Assembly: GCA_964486825.1 (NCBI GenBank) | Contig: CAZAQS010000141.1 | Location: forward strand, 1 to 11,952 | Direction: 5' to 3' | Length of the DNA stretch: 11,952 nt | DNA from: CAZAQS01 sp964486825 | GTDB lineage: Bacteria; Chloroflexota; Anaerolineae; Anaerolineales; UBA4823 | Shown: piece by piece, positions 1 to 7,546 of the stretch | Numbering within the stretch: position 1 is the stretch's first letter | How the letters are laid out: each line of letters starts with the position of its first letter | The notes under the pieces: generated by a model | The model's database searches: none | Told to the model about the DNA's origin: nothing | What the model saw: the letters and a program-made list of their open reading frames with translations, nothing else | Made by a program: the position numbers and the translations under genes

Positions 1-2108
1 CGGACCGCTTCGACCTTCTTGCCATATACGTCCTCGGTCTTTTTTAGCTCTGTATCCCTTCCCTGGCGAGCGGCTTCTTCACACATGCGCCGGAATTCAC
101 CCTGGGAGACAGTCGGACCAGCGTAAACCTTTAAGGCCTCGTTCGAGCGAACCACCACCTCTGTTGTGCGATAAGACCAGTCCAAAAAGTCTTTCTCCAT
201 AGCCGCGATCGCCCGCGCATCTGTCAGGGACCCCTCCAAAGGGACAAAACTTGCCTGGGGGTCCGGGCTTTTGTCCAACGAAACAGGTCGGACAGGCGCG
301 GCCAGGTATTCCTCCCAGCGTATCAAGCCTCTCCGGTCAGGCGATTCGACCAGCACGGTTTGTTGAAGCACGTGATCCAAATTATATTTCCTGTTCAAAA
401 ACCGGATCGATGCCTGTCCTATCAGGAATGGACGGTACACCATACCCTGGCTGAAAGCTTGCTCAGGATAGGGTTTCCCAGCAGCCTTGAAGGACTGGGT
501 AAAGGTCAGGTTATTGGGCAGGAAATATTCCTTCACACCGCTCGAGATGCCTGGTCGGGTTGATGAAACCGTCCCAGTTACCGCCCCTTCACTCTGGGTA
601 GAGGGCCCGTGGGGAATGCCTGGAGCAGGTATCTCGGTTTTGATAGCGCCCTCAGCAGCCAGGGCTGGACCGGGGGTTGAGGCCTTCGAGACGTTCTTGA
701 GCTGATTAAGGAGCGGGATTTGCGCACGGGTCAGTGGTCCAGCCAGGTAGTTCATCGCCCATCGAGTGCGAAAAAGTTGCGGCCCCCCACTGTTGGCAGT
801 GCCTGGAGAGTGCACGTTATGCAGCAAGAAGACTCGTTTTCCAAGCGTGGAGATCAGGCGGTCGTACACTCCCCGGTCGATATTCCCTGACATCGCGCCT
901 TGCAGACCGTCCAACAAACGTTGTTTATCCTGGTCTGTTTGCAACTTACCGATGAACCAGGTACCCGCATTGGATAAGGCCTTGTAGTCAACATCTACCG
1001 GGTTTTGAGTGACAAGCACCAGGCCTACACCAAAGGCGCGCGCTTGTTTCAACATGCGCAGCATGGGCTGTTTCGAGGACGGGTTGCTGATAGGGGGCAG
1101 GTATCCAAATATTTCATCGAAATACAAGATGGCGCGCAGGGAGGTTGTTCCAGTCTGTGTTCGCATCCAGCTCTCGAAAGCTGAAAAGAGCAGGGTAACA
1201 AAGAACATGCGCTCTGTATCCGATAGGTGCGCAATATAGAACACGCTATGGCGTGGGCGACCATCCGGTGTATATAACAATCCAGGAATATCCAGCGGTT
1301 GGCCCTCGATCCAAACCTGGAAGGCGGGCGCAGCCAGAATATTATTGAGCGACATAGCCAGGCTGAAACGATCCTTTTCGGGAAAAAACGTGTTGACATC
1401 GAACACGCCCAGCTTGGGGAAAGGCGGCGATTGGACCTGCAGGATCAGCTCAGCCAGCGTCAGGTCGCGTCCCCGGCTCCAGGCATGTTCGAAGATATTG
1501 GCGAGCAGGATATGCTCACGCGAGCGGACTGGATCGATATCTTTGAGACCTACCAATCCCAGCAAAGCAGTCACGGTGGAGGAAATCTTCTCCCGCAGCA
1601 TCTCCCGCTTGCTCTCCCAGCTGACCGGGGGCGCCTGGAGCGAGGCCAGGATGCTGACCGGTATCCCCGCATCGGAACCAGGGGTATAGACGGCGTATTC
1701 CACCGCATCCCTTAGAGCTGTAAGGCGCTCTTTTCCAATTCCGATTTCGCCTAATTTCTCCTTCCACAGAGAGGCTGTCTCTTGCGCTGCCTGTTCTTGA
1801 GTCTTGCCTTCCCGGCGAGCCTGATCAGGATTGATCCAGGGCTGGAAATCCTCTGCAGAGAGATCTGGGAAATGAAGCAACGTGTTGGTAATATCCCCTT
1901 TCGGATCGATCATCAAGGAAGGGATCCCGATTAACGCTGCCTCCTCCATTAAGCCGACACACAGGCCGGTCTTCCCTGAGCCAGTCATTCCAACTACGAC
2001 AGCGTGTGTGGTCAGGTCGGTTGGGTCGTAAAGCAAGCGCTTCTCACTGGGTTGCCCTGTGGAAGGATCGATCATCGAGCCCAGGTAGAATTTCTGATTC
2101 ATATTCAT
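1..2108 (-). CDS. HerA/FtsK-superfamily (DUF87-type) P-loop ATPase, C-terminus cut by left edge
   Basis: Reading the minus strand from ATG at 2108 gives 702 codons with no stop before the window edge, so the C-terminus is missing. Visible motifs are a Walker A GMTGSGKT at residues 40-47, the HerA/FtsK-type IDPKGD strand at 67-72, a Walker B ending LYFDE at 328-332, and a sensor-like LVTQNP at 365-370. A Pro/Ser/Thr/Gly-rich linker lies at about 470-520, and the last visible stretch is highly charged and may begin a coiled coil. I see no signal peptide or membrane helix, so it should be cytoplasmic. Family members are hexameric motors that move DNA or polypeptide. The start is supported by GAAGGG (2117-2122), 8 nt upstream; an in-frame ATG at 2102 is a weaker alternative. 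It overlaps the upstream PLD gene by 4 nt (ATGA). The family call is strong; substrate and role are unknown. Confidence 0.85.
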   Translation of the reverse strand, partial: MNMNQKFYLGSMIDPSTGQPSEKRLLYDPTDLTTHAVVVGMTGSGKTGLCVGLMEEAALIGIPSLMIDPKGDITNTLLHFPDLSAEDFQPWINPDQARREGKTQEQAAQETASLWKEKLGEIGIGKERLTALRDAVEYAVYTPGSDAGIPVSILASLQAPPVSWESKREMLREKISSTVTALLGLVGLKDIDPVRSREHILLANIFEHAWSRGRDLTLAELILQVQSPPFPKLGVFDVNTFFPEKDRFSLAMSLNNILAAPAFQVWIEGQPLDIPGLLYTPDGRPRHSVFYIAHLSDTERMFFVTLLFSAFESWMRTQTGTTSLRAILYFDEIFGYLPPISNPSSKQPMLRMLKQARAFGVGLVLVTQNPVDVDYKALSNAGTWFIGKLQTDQDKQRLLDGLQGAMSGNIDRGVYDRLISTLGKRVFLLHNVHSPGTANSGGPQLFRTRWAMNYLAGPLTRAQIPLLNQLKNVSKASTPGPALAAEGAIKTEIPAPGIPHGPSTQSEGAVTGTVSSTRPGISSGVKEYFLPNNLTFTQSFKAAGKPYPEQAFSQGMVYRPFLIGQASIRFLNRKYNLDHVLQQTVLVESPDRRGLIRWEEYLAAPVRPVSLDKSPDPQASFVPLEGSLTDARAIAAMEKDFLDWSYRTTEVVVRSNEALKVYAGPTVSQGEFRRMCEEAARQGRDTELKKTEDVYGKKVEAV

Positions 2109-3193
2109 TGAGCCATCCCTTCTATTTCATCGCTTTGCGTTATCGCGTACACACGCTCGAACTCGCTCATAAAAAGGCCAGCGATTTCAACATTGTGGAT
2201 AATGATGGTATTTTCATCATTGCGCTTCTCAGCATTAGCGCTGAAATTGTACGATCCCGTGATCACGGTCGTAGAATCGATGATAATCACTTTATGGTGC
2301 ATATTTCGAGGATTGCCATCCAGGCGTACATCCAAACCACTATCTCGAAAGAGAGCGTAATCACTCCCACTCGTATAGATTTGGGAGGCCTCGAGTACTC
2401 CAGCCACCCTGACACCCGCTATCGCCTGATCAATAATCGCACCTGCCAGCTCGTCGGAAGTGAAAGAAAAAGCCAGGAAATGAATGGATTCTTGGGCGCT
2501 CTGGATATGGCGGATAATCTCACCAGACGTGCCGTCATCCGGGGAGAAATATACCTCCACTGGCATACCATTCATCGTAAAGGTAGGATTTGGTGTGAGA
2601 GCCAGGGTAGCATCTCCGAAGAGGTCCTGTTCGAACATCTCATTGAATTCTACACTGTAATTTTCAGCCAGCAAAGCTGACCGGAGGCAAATCAAGTTGT
2701 TATCGTTACGGTAGGCATCGTTTATGGTGAAGTTCATGGAGCCTGTCCAGACCTCCATCCGGTCCAGGATAACAAATTTATTGTGCATCAAGCTCTCACG
2801 GCGGTCACCCAGAACAGGGATACCCGCTTCTTTTAGCTGTTGAATTTCTGGCTCTTCCAGGTAGTCGCTCTCCACCACCATGCGCACCTTTACACCCCGG
2901 CGGTGAGCCGAAAGCAGCGCATCTCGAATGCTCCATAAATTTAACTGGTGGGCGGCTACGTCCACACTTAATCGAGCCTGGTCGATGGCATGAGCCAGAG
3001 CTTCGTCTGGGCCTCCCCGGAATGCGCCTGCCTGTTGCGCGCCCGGATCGGTAAAATACACGTTAGTATCGCCGCTGAGCGGACGCCGTGTTTCCTCTGC
3101 TCCAGCCTCCACAGGCATATCTGCAATCATACACGCCGGAGTCATCCAAACCAGGAGCAAACAGTACAAGAGCTTAGGTAGTTGGAGCCGCAA
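2105..3193 (-). CDS. Exported phospholipase D-fold protein with two HKD motifs (nuclease/phospholipase type)
   Basis: This 362-residue protein has a hydrophobic leader (residues 8-24) after a basic N-terminus. It then has two PLD repeats: HNK(137-139)...D144...GS(151-152), and HHK(299-301)...D306...GS(313-314). Both catalytic HKD sites are intact, each followed by an N-rich stretch (about 154-166 and 316-328). Two HKD sites in one chain fit phospholipase D, cardiolipin synthase-like enzymes and Nuc-type nucleases; sequence alone does not separate DNA from phospholipid as substrate. Cys21 sits in TPAC, a poor lipobox, so simple Sec export is as likely as lipoprotein anchoring. The start is TTG at 3193, with AGGAG (3205-3209) 11 nt upstream; a later ATG at residue 17 would remove most of the leader. 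It is the first gene of an operon and its TGA overlaps the ATG of the HerA-like ATPase. Confidence 0.88.
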   Translation of the reverse strand: MRLQLPKLLYCLLLVWMTPACMIADMPVEAGAEETRRPLSGDTNVYFTDPGAQQAGAFRGGPDEALAHAIDQARLSVDVAAHQLNLWSIRDALLSAHRRGVKVRMVVESDYLEEPEIQQLKEAGIPVLGDRRESLMHNKFVILDRMEVWTGSMNFTINDAYRNDNNLICLRSALLAENYSVEFNEMFEQDLFGDATLALTPNPTFTMNGMPVEVYFSPDDGTSGEIIRHIQSAQESIHFLAFSFTSDELAGAIIDQAIAGVRVAGVLEASQIYTSGSDYALFRDSGLDVRLDGNPRNMHHKVIIIDSTTVITGSYNFSANAEKRNDENTIIIHNVEIAGLFMSEFERVYAITQSDEIEGMAQ

Positions 3194-3235
3194 AACCGGA
3201 AGTACTCCTCTTCTATTTGCATGCCCAAGGATATG

Positions 3236-3259
3236 CTTCTGCGCAGATTATAGCAGAAG
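3236..3259 (-). promoter_or_regulatory. -10 box of the PLD/ATPase operon inside an inverted repeat
   Basis: On the minus strand a perfect TATAAT occupies 3252-3247, about 54 nt before the PLD TTG start. It lies in the centre of an inverted repeat with 7-bp arms, CTTCTGC (3236-3242) and GCAGAAG (3253-3259). The arms border the -10 hexamer on one side and sit 4 nt from it on the other. No good -35 is visible at 16-18 nt spacing, so activation or a -10-driven promoter is possible. The repeat could be an operator, or a hairpin if transcription starts further upstream. Confidence 0.5.
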
Positions 3260-3424
3260 AAAGGCTTCACACATTCTATCCATATATCTTCTCCTGTTTT
3301 ATGGTAGACTCGTTCCCTGGTAAGCCTGTTTCATTGATAACCTTAAATTTTCATATGGCCGGCTGGCCAGCTCGATGATCAAACACGGCAAATACTCTTC
3401 GAATCCGCGTTGAAGGAACTACAA
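3260..3424. other. Divergent intergenic region before the phosphoribosyltransferase gene
   Basis: There is no gene here. A TTGATA at 3334-3339 and several TA-rich hexamers are present, but none pair at proper promoter spacing on the plus strand. A 10-bp perfect palindrome GCTGGCCAGC lies at 3362-3371, with no known role. The plus-strand promoter of the phosphoribosyltransferase must be in this stretch, but I cannot place it. Confidence 0.35.
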
Positions 3425-3979
3425 ATGCTGCCTACTCGAGAAACCTATTCAATCGAAATCGCAGGCATCCAGAGAGAGCTGCCTCTCTTCGAGGTCAAGC
3501 CCGGGTTACGGATTGCCTTGCTCAATATTTTGGGCGATACAGAGCTTGTCCAGGCTTGTGCTTCTGCTCTGGCTAACCGGATCCAGGATATCGAATACGA
3601 CCTGCTTGTGACAGCAGAAGCAAAGAGCATCCCCTTGGTGCACGCTCTGGCAGTAGAGGAAGGCGTTCCTTACGTGGTCCTCCGCAAAGTTTATAAACCG
3701 TACATGGGAGAGGCTCTGTCTACAGAGACCGTATCCATCACGACTGGCCAGGTTCAAAAGCTGTTCCTGGACGAAAAGGATCGCCGCTTGATATCCGGGA
3801 GGAGAGTCATCATCCTGGATGATGTCGTCAGCACGGGCTCCACATTGAAGGGGATGCAGAAACTGATGGAATCGGCAGGTGCTACCATTCAGGCTGTCGC
3901 AGCTATCCTGACGGAAGGTGAACAGTCAGATTGGAACGATATCCTATCTTTAGGTCACCTGCCGTTATTCAAGGACTAG
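3425..3979 (+). CDS. Phosphoribosyltransferase family protein, purine (adenine/xanthine PRT-like)
   Basis: This 184-residue type I phosphoribosyltransferase carries the PRPP-binding signature VIILDDVVSTGST at residues 128-140, with the two acidic residues and the STGST loop intact. Upstream are a TAEAKSIPL segment (63-71), where adenine-type PRTs carry their pyrophosphate-loop region, and RKVYKPYM (87-94), typical of adenine/xanthine-type enzymes. The likely role is purine base salvage with PRPP in the cytoplasm; the exact base is not readable. The start is ATG 3425, with GAAGGA (3412-3417) 7 nt upstream; an in-frame TTG at 3410 would lie before that ribosome site and is unlikely. It stands alone on the plus strand, divergent from the PLD/ATPase operon. 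Its TAG stop falls in a CTAG shared with the converging methyltransferase gene. Confidence 0.85.
   Translation: MLPTRETYSIEIAGIQRELPLFEVKPGLRIALLNILGDTELVQACASALANRIQDIEYDLLVTAEAKSIPLVHALAVEEGVPYVVLRKVYKPYMGEALSTETVSITTGQVQKLFLDEKDRRLISGRRVIILDDVVSTGSTLKGMQKLMESAGATIQAVAAILTEGEQSDWNDILSLGHLPLFKD
3976..3979. other. CTAG shared as stop codon by two converging genes
   Basis: The palindrome CTAG provides TAG on the plus strand (3977-3979, phosphoribosyltransferase) and TAG on the minus strand (3978-3976, methyltransferase). There is no space for a terminator between the genes, so each transcript must extend into the other gene. Confidence 0.95.
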
Positions 3980-5151
3980 GCTTGAGGCAGGCAAACGATC
4001 ACGATAGGCCTGCCGCGCAGCTGGGTTAAGCAGACTACCCTTTCCTGCTCACCTTTCAAACGCAGATCACGGATCAGCGCCTCTGGTTGAAGTGGAGAGC
4101 CGCGTTTTTTCACAACTACCCGGCCCACATCCTGCTCCCGCAGATAACTTCGCAATCGCTTCAAACCAAAGGGAAACCAGTCTACGATAGCCCACACCCT
4201 GGCAAAAGGAGTGGGCTTGTCCGCATTAGCTGTCAGGTAAGCGATCTCAGGATCTAATTGGGCCGCCCCTAATGTTTTCCCCAGGCTACGGACCATTCCG
4301 GCGCGCAAGACTGCTGGATCTGGCTCGTAAAGGAAGGCGCGTGGAGCATCTACAGGCAGGTCAGGTTCTTCCTCAAAAGACATGCTATGCCTGCCCGGCA
4401 AAATGGTTGCCCTCCTGCGTGAGCTCTTGAGCGGGCCGAACCATAGCACAGCTTCCTTCAGCTCACCTCGCAGGGAAATAAATTCCACCTCCGCATCATA
4501 ATGGCTGATCTCTTCCAGCTTCACCCCTGGCGAAATCTTTACTCCCAGAGCAGGGAAATGCTCGAGCCAGCCTTTAATGATATTCAAGGCTGGCTGGTAA
4601 TCGGAGACCGAGTAGATCCGCTTGCCGCCTGCCCTTCGAGCAGGGTCGAGGAATAGGGCCATACCATTTCCTGGCGATAACGGAAGGGGATCTGTGAGAT
4701 CAGCCTGGATGAAAGAAGCCCGCTCCCCCAGTCCCAGCGCCTCCAGGTTAGCCCGCGCCATATGCAAACGCAGCTCGTCTTTATCGAGGCCCAGTGTTGG
4801 TAAGAGGGTTGCCAATGCGAGGGTATCGCCACCCAGGGAACAGCCCAAATCGATGCAGTGGGTAAATGGCTTGTACCGTTCAGCGCGGTAAGCGGATACC
4901 TCAAAAGCCGTAGCCTGCTCGAGGCCTTCCCGATGAAAATACATCCGTTCGGCGAAAGGAAATTTACCTGTGGCTTCACGGCGTAGAATAGCGATCTCTA
5001 ACCCGCCGCGCGCCAGCTCAGGCGGGAAGCGTCGTGAAAGAGCCGAGAAATGAGCCAGAAAATCTATCTCACGTGGTTCCCGCGCCATTGCAGCCCGGAT
5101 TGCATCCTGGCCGGGACTGGTAAGCAAGGCGCGAAAGACAGGCAGTTCCAC
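3976..5151 (-). CDS. Class I SAM-dependent methyltransferase with THUMP-like C-terminal domain
   Basis: The protein is 391 residues. An N-terminal helical region contains the family-typical stretch REATGKFPFAERMYF (58-72) and YRAERYKPF (88-96). The Rossmann methyltransferase core follows, with SAM motif I DLGCSLGGD at 101-109, an acidic motif II region (GLDKDE, 121-126), D151 in the motif III position and FLDPARR at 167-173. The last 60 or so residues (RLRSYLREQDVGRVVVKKRG and after) match the THUMP-like module found in this family. THUMP domains bind RNA, so an RNA substrate is likely by family, but target and position are unknown. The start is GTG at 5151, 2 nt after the stop of the FAD oxidoreductase gene, with GAGGA about 11 nt upstream. 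It is last in a three-gene operon, and its TAG overlaps the stop of the converging phosphoribosyltransferase gene. Confidence 0.85.
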   Translation of the reverse strand: MELPVFRALLTSPGQDAIRAAMAREPREIDFLAHFSALSRRFPPELARGGLEIAILRREATGKFPFAERMYFHREGLEQATAFEVSAYRAERYKPFTHCIDLGCSLGGDTLALATLLPTLGLDKDELRLHMARANLEALGLGERASFIQADLTDPLPLSPGNGMALFLDPARRAGGKRIYSVSDYQPALNIIKGWLEHFPALGVKISPGVKLEEISHYDAEVEFISLRGELKEAVLWFGPLKSSRRRATILPGRHSMSFEEEPDLPVDAPRAFLYEPDPAVLRAGMVRSLGKTLGAAQLDPEIAYLTANADKPTPFARVWAIVDWFPFGLKRLRSYLREQDVGRVVVKKRGSPLQPEALIRDLRLKGEQERVVCLTQLRGRPIVIVCLPQA

Positions 5152-5153
5152 AC

Positions 5154-6488
5154 TTAACCAGTCCTCACCATCATTCCGGCAGCCTTCCTCCCGATCTCCA
5201 CTGCGAAGTTCGTCCCCCGGTCCCAGGGGTAGACCTGGCTCATGCTGGCAAAGTACAAACCTTTTAGCGGCGTTTGAATGGCAGGGATGTTTTTAGAGTG
5301 GTTGACCTCTGGAATAGGTTGGGCGTAAGGGGTTCGCCAAAGCCAGGTTTTCTGAATCCATTCCGGTTGGAAGTTCGGGTTGATGCGGGCTAAGGAGGGA
5401 ATAAACTTTTCCAGTAACTTTGCTTCACTCAAGCGGAAGTTCTCGTGGTCCGCTTCCAGATAGTCGCCGATATAAACGAGATGATCCCCGCCGTAATACT
5501 CGGGTTGCAGGAAATTGGTGTGCTCGACCAGCGCAAGGAAGGGAAAGCCGGCCGATTTCGGGATGTTGTACCAGTAGTAGCCTTGCTCTGAAAGGCGCTG
5601 CTTCAAAGACAGGACCATTACAACTGCGCCCATGCTTTTAAGCGCCAGCAGGCCATCCAGGTATTCCGTGGGAAGGGATGGAGCCATACGGGCTAACAAA
5701 GCTGGAGAGGTGGTCACCAGGCACTGGTCGAATTGTTCTAGCTTGCCTCCAATATCGAGGGCAAGACCGCCGTCTGGAGACGGAGCGATTGAGCGGACCG
5801 GGGTATCGAGCATGATCTTTACCCCCATTTCCCGCAAACGTTCTGCCAGGCGGTCGGAAAAATCCTGAAAGCCACCCTGAAAGGTACCTAAGCGTGTAGA
5901 ACGGGCTTTGATGCGCGCCCACAACCAGGCCATATTAACGATCTTCGAATAACGCTCACCAAACTTGCCGATCATCATCGGCTCCCACATCATCTCGTAC
6001 ACCTGACCGCCAGCCCATTTCCTCATCCAGGTATCCACCGTCGTCTTTTCCAGGGAACGCCAGTTATTGGTGAGCTTCAAGTAAAGTCCGACCAGGCCAA
6101 AGCGGATTTTATTGATCCCCCAGCCCAGGCCGGGGAACAAAGCCATCTGTGGGATTGCATCGAAGGGGTAAAACTTCCCCTGGTGGTACATCACGGTGTA
6201 GGGGCGTTTGAAAACGACCCGCTCACTCCACCCCAGCTCTTCAATCAGTCCCAGGATATGCTTATCCGTCTGGAACCAGTGGTGGTAAAACTTTTCCACC
6301 GACCAATCCCAGTGGGGCTCCTTAAAGCCAGCAGCCAGCCCTCCCACATAACCGGCAGCTTCATAAATGCACACCTGATACCCCTGCCTGGAAAGGTCAT
6401 AGGCGGCTGCCATTCCCCCTATTCCGGCCCCGATGATGGCGATCCTCCTTCGGGGGCCGGTCGTCCCGCTGTCCAGCTGGCTACTCAA
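5154..6488 (-). CDS. NAD(P)/FAD-dependent oxidoreductase (amine oxidase / UDP-galactopyranose mutase-like fold)
   Basis: This 444-residue flavoprotein has the N-terminal dinucleotide-binding motif GAGIGG at 20-25, the ribose-binding acidic residue E43, and the family GG doublet at 49-50. The C-terminal FAD-binding element DRGTNFAVEIG lies at 423-433. Length and motif placement fit COG1232/COG1233-type enzymes (protoporphyrinogen oxidase, phytoene desaturase, UDP-galactopyranose mutase relatives). The substrate cannot be read. No signal peptide is present. The start is a TTG at 6488, lying 8 nt inside the end of the upstream flippase gene; no ATG or GTG precedes the Rossmann motif in frame, and purine-rich AAGG elements lie just upstream. 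Pairing with a membrane flippase-like protein suggests lipid or glycolipid chemistry at the membrane, as inference only. The methyltransferase gene begins 2 nt after its TAA. Confidence 0.85.
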   Translation of the reverse strand: MSSQLDSGTTGPRRRIAIIGAGIGGMAAAYDLSRQGYQVCIYEAAGYVGGLAAGFKEPHWDWSVEKFYHHWFQTDKHILGLIEELGWSERVVFKRPYTVMYHQGKFYPFDAIPQMALFPGLGWGINKIRFGLVGLYLKLTNNWRSLEKTTVDTWMRKWAGGQVYEMMWEPMMIGKFGERYSKIVNMAWLWARIKARSTRLGTFQGGFQDFSDRLAERLREMGVKIMLDTPVRSIAPSPDGGLALDIGGKLEQFDQCLVTTSPALLARMAPSLPTEYLDGLLALKSMGAVVMVLSLKQRLSEQGYYWYNIPKSAGFPFLALVEHTNFLQPEYYGGDHLVYIGDYLEADHENFRLSEAKLLEKFIPSLARINPNFQPEWIQKTWLWRTPYAQPIPEVNHSKNIPAIQTPLKGLYFASMSQVYPWDRGTNFAVEIGRKAAGMMVRTG

Positions 6489-7512
6489 CCTTTACCTTCA
6501 TCCTTTCCACCCCTTTCATACCCTCTTCCCATTTTATACCTTCCTGAGCCAGGTAGTAAGCCCCTAAGGCTGTAATTGGCAGCCACAAGGCTATATGCAA
6601 AACGAGCGTATAACCGGCGGCCAAAGCTCGCTCCACTCCATAAGCCACCAGGACTGCGATTCCCGGTGCATCGAATGTGCCTACATACCCAGGAGCAGAA
6701 GGGATCGTCGTAGCCAGGTTCACGATGCCGTTCATTAGCATCAGAGCGAAAAAGCTCACCTCAATTCCTGGGAAAGCATGCATAACGAACCAATATTTCC
6801 CGGTTTCGAGCAACCAGATCACCACGGACGTGACGAATACCATCAGAGCCTCGCGCGGTGAACGCAGAGATTCCAACCCACCTAAAAAGCGCTCGGCTAA
6901 ACCGAGCACCTTTTCGTGGAAACGCCGCGGGAATAATCGCAGCACGACGGCCTGCACAATGCCATGCGATCTTTCTGGAAACATTGCCGCTACCAGGAAA
7001 ACGAGCAACGCTCCCATGAAGGCTGCTGCACCGAGCAAGGCTACCGTCTGGATATTCCCGATGAACCCTGAATCGGCCGTGAGGCGGGCCAGCTCGGGCA
7101 GGTTCAGGAACACAAATGCCAGCATGACCACACCGTCAAAGACACGTTCTACGATGATCGTTGCCAGCGATGCGGATATGGCTACACCCTCTCTCCGCTT
7201 AAGCACTATCGCCCGCAAGACCTCGCCTGCACGGACAGGGTAAATATTGTTGCCCATATACCCAATGGCGACCACCGGGAACATAGAACGCGTCGAAATG
7301 GCCTTCACCGGACGGAGCAGGTAATGCCATCGCCAGGCCCGGGCCCAAACACCAATAAAATAAATAGCTATGCCGGGCAGCAGCCACCAGTAATTTGCCC
7401 CGATCAACGCTTCGCCAAGGTCCTCCAGGTGCAGGCCTCGCAGGGCTATATACATAAATACAATACTGATCAGGACGCCTAACCAGAACTGCCAACGTTT
7501 CATCGAGCCCAT
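6481..7512 (-). CDS. Lysylphosphatidylglycerol synthase TM-region / UPF0104 family membrane protein (flippase-like)
   Basis: This integral membrane protein of 343 residues (from 7512) shows several hydrophobic helices from the N-terminus to near the C-terminus. It carries the family's conserved blocks NNIYPVRAGEVLR, ERVFDGVVML and PSAPGYVGTFDA. The family (PF03706) is the flippase half of MprF and also occurs alone beside lipid and glycan genes. No lysyl-transferase domain is attached here. The short polar C-terminus is Lys/Glu/Met-rich. Two ATGs, 7512 and 7503, are possible starts, neither with a strong ribosome site. An extension to 7608 would add 32 polar residues and run over the divergent redoxin gene, so I rejected it. 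The gene leads an operon with the FAD oxidoreductase (8-nt overlap) and the methyltransferase. It probably moves a lipid or lipid-linked molecule across the membrane; the cargo is unknown. Confidence 0.85.
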   Translation of the reverse strand: MGSMKRWQFWLGVLISIVFMYIALRGLHLEDLGEALIGANYWWLLPGIAIYFIGVWARAWRWHYLLRPVKAISTRSMFPVVAIGYMGNNIYPVRAGEVLRAIVLKRREGVAISASLATIIVERVFDGVVMLAFVFLNLPELARLTADSGFIGNIQTVALLGAAAFMGALLVFLVAAMFPERSHGIVQAVVLRLFPRRFHEKVLGLAERFLGGLESLRSPREALMVFVTSVVIWLLETGKYWFVMHAFPGIEVSFFALMLMNGIVNLATTIPSAPGYVGTFDAPGIAVLVAYGVERALAAGYTLVLHIALWLPITALGAYYLAQEGIKWEEGMKGVERMKVKVE

Positions 7513-7533
7513 TCTACCACGTGAACGAGGGTG

Positions 7534-7539
7534 TATAAT
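7534..7539 (+). promoter_or_regulatory. TATAAT -10 box giving a probably leaderless redoxin mRNA
   Basis: A perfect TATAAT ends 7 nt before the ATG at 7547, so transcription would begin at or within a base or two of the A of ATG. No ribosome site lies at useful distance: the only GAGGG (7527-7531) is 15 nt away and upstream of the -10. The -35 region (near 7512-7517) is poor. The box lies in the 34-nt gap between divergent genes, and the opposite strand must hold the flippase operon promoter in or next to the same gap. Confidence 0.6.
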
Positions 7540-7546
7540 TGCGGCT

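Noticed and set aside
1049..1399. A 116-codon minus-strand open frame
   Set aside because: It is an out-of-frame shadow of the ATPase gene, whose own frame is unbroken through this stretch including the Walker B motif.
1299..1715. A 138-codon plus-strand open frame
   Set aside because: It lies entirely opposite the HerA-like ATPase coding frame and shows no domain features.
2006..2680. A 224-codon open frame on the plus strand
   Set aside because: It is antisense to the end of the PLD gene and the beginning of the ATPase gene, both of which have intact family motifs; its translation shows no recognisable domain and it has no ribosome site.
7518..7523. CACGTG palindrome as an operator
   Set aside because: A 6-bp palindrome is expected by chance at this length and nothing else supports it.
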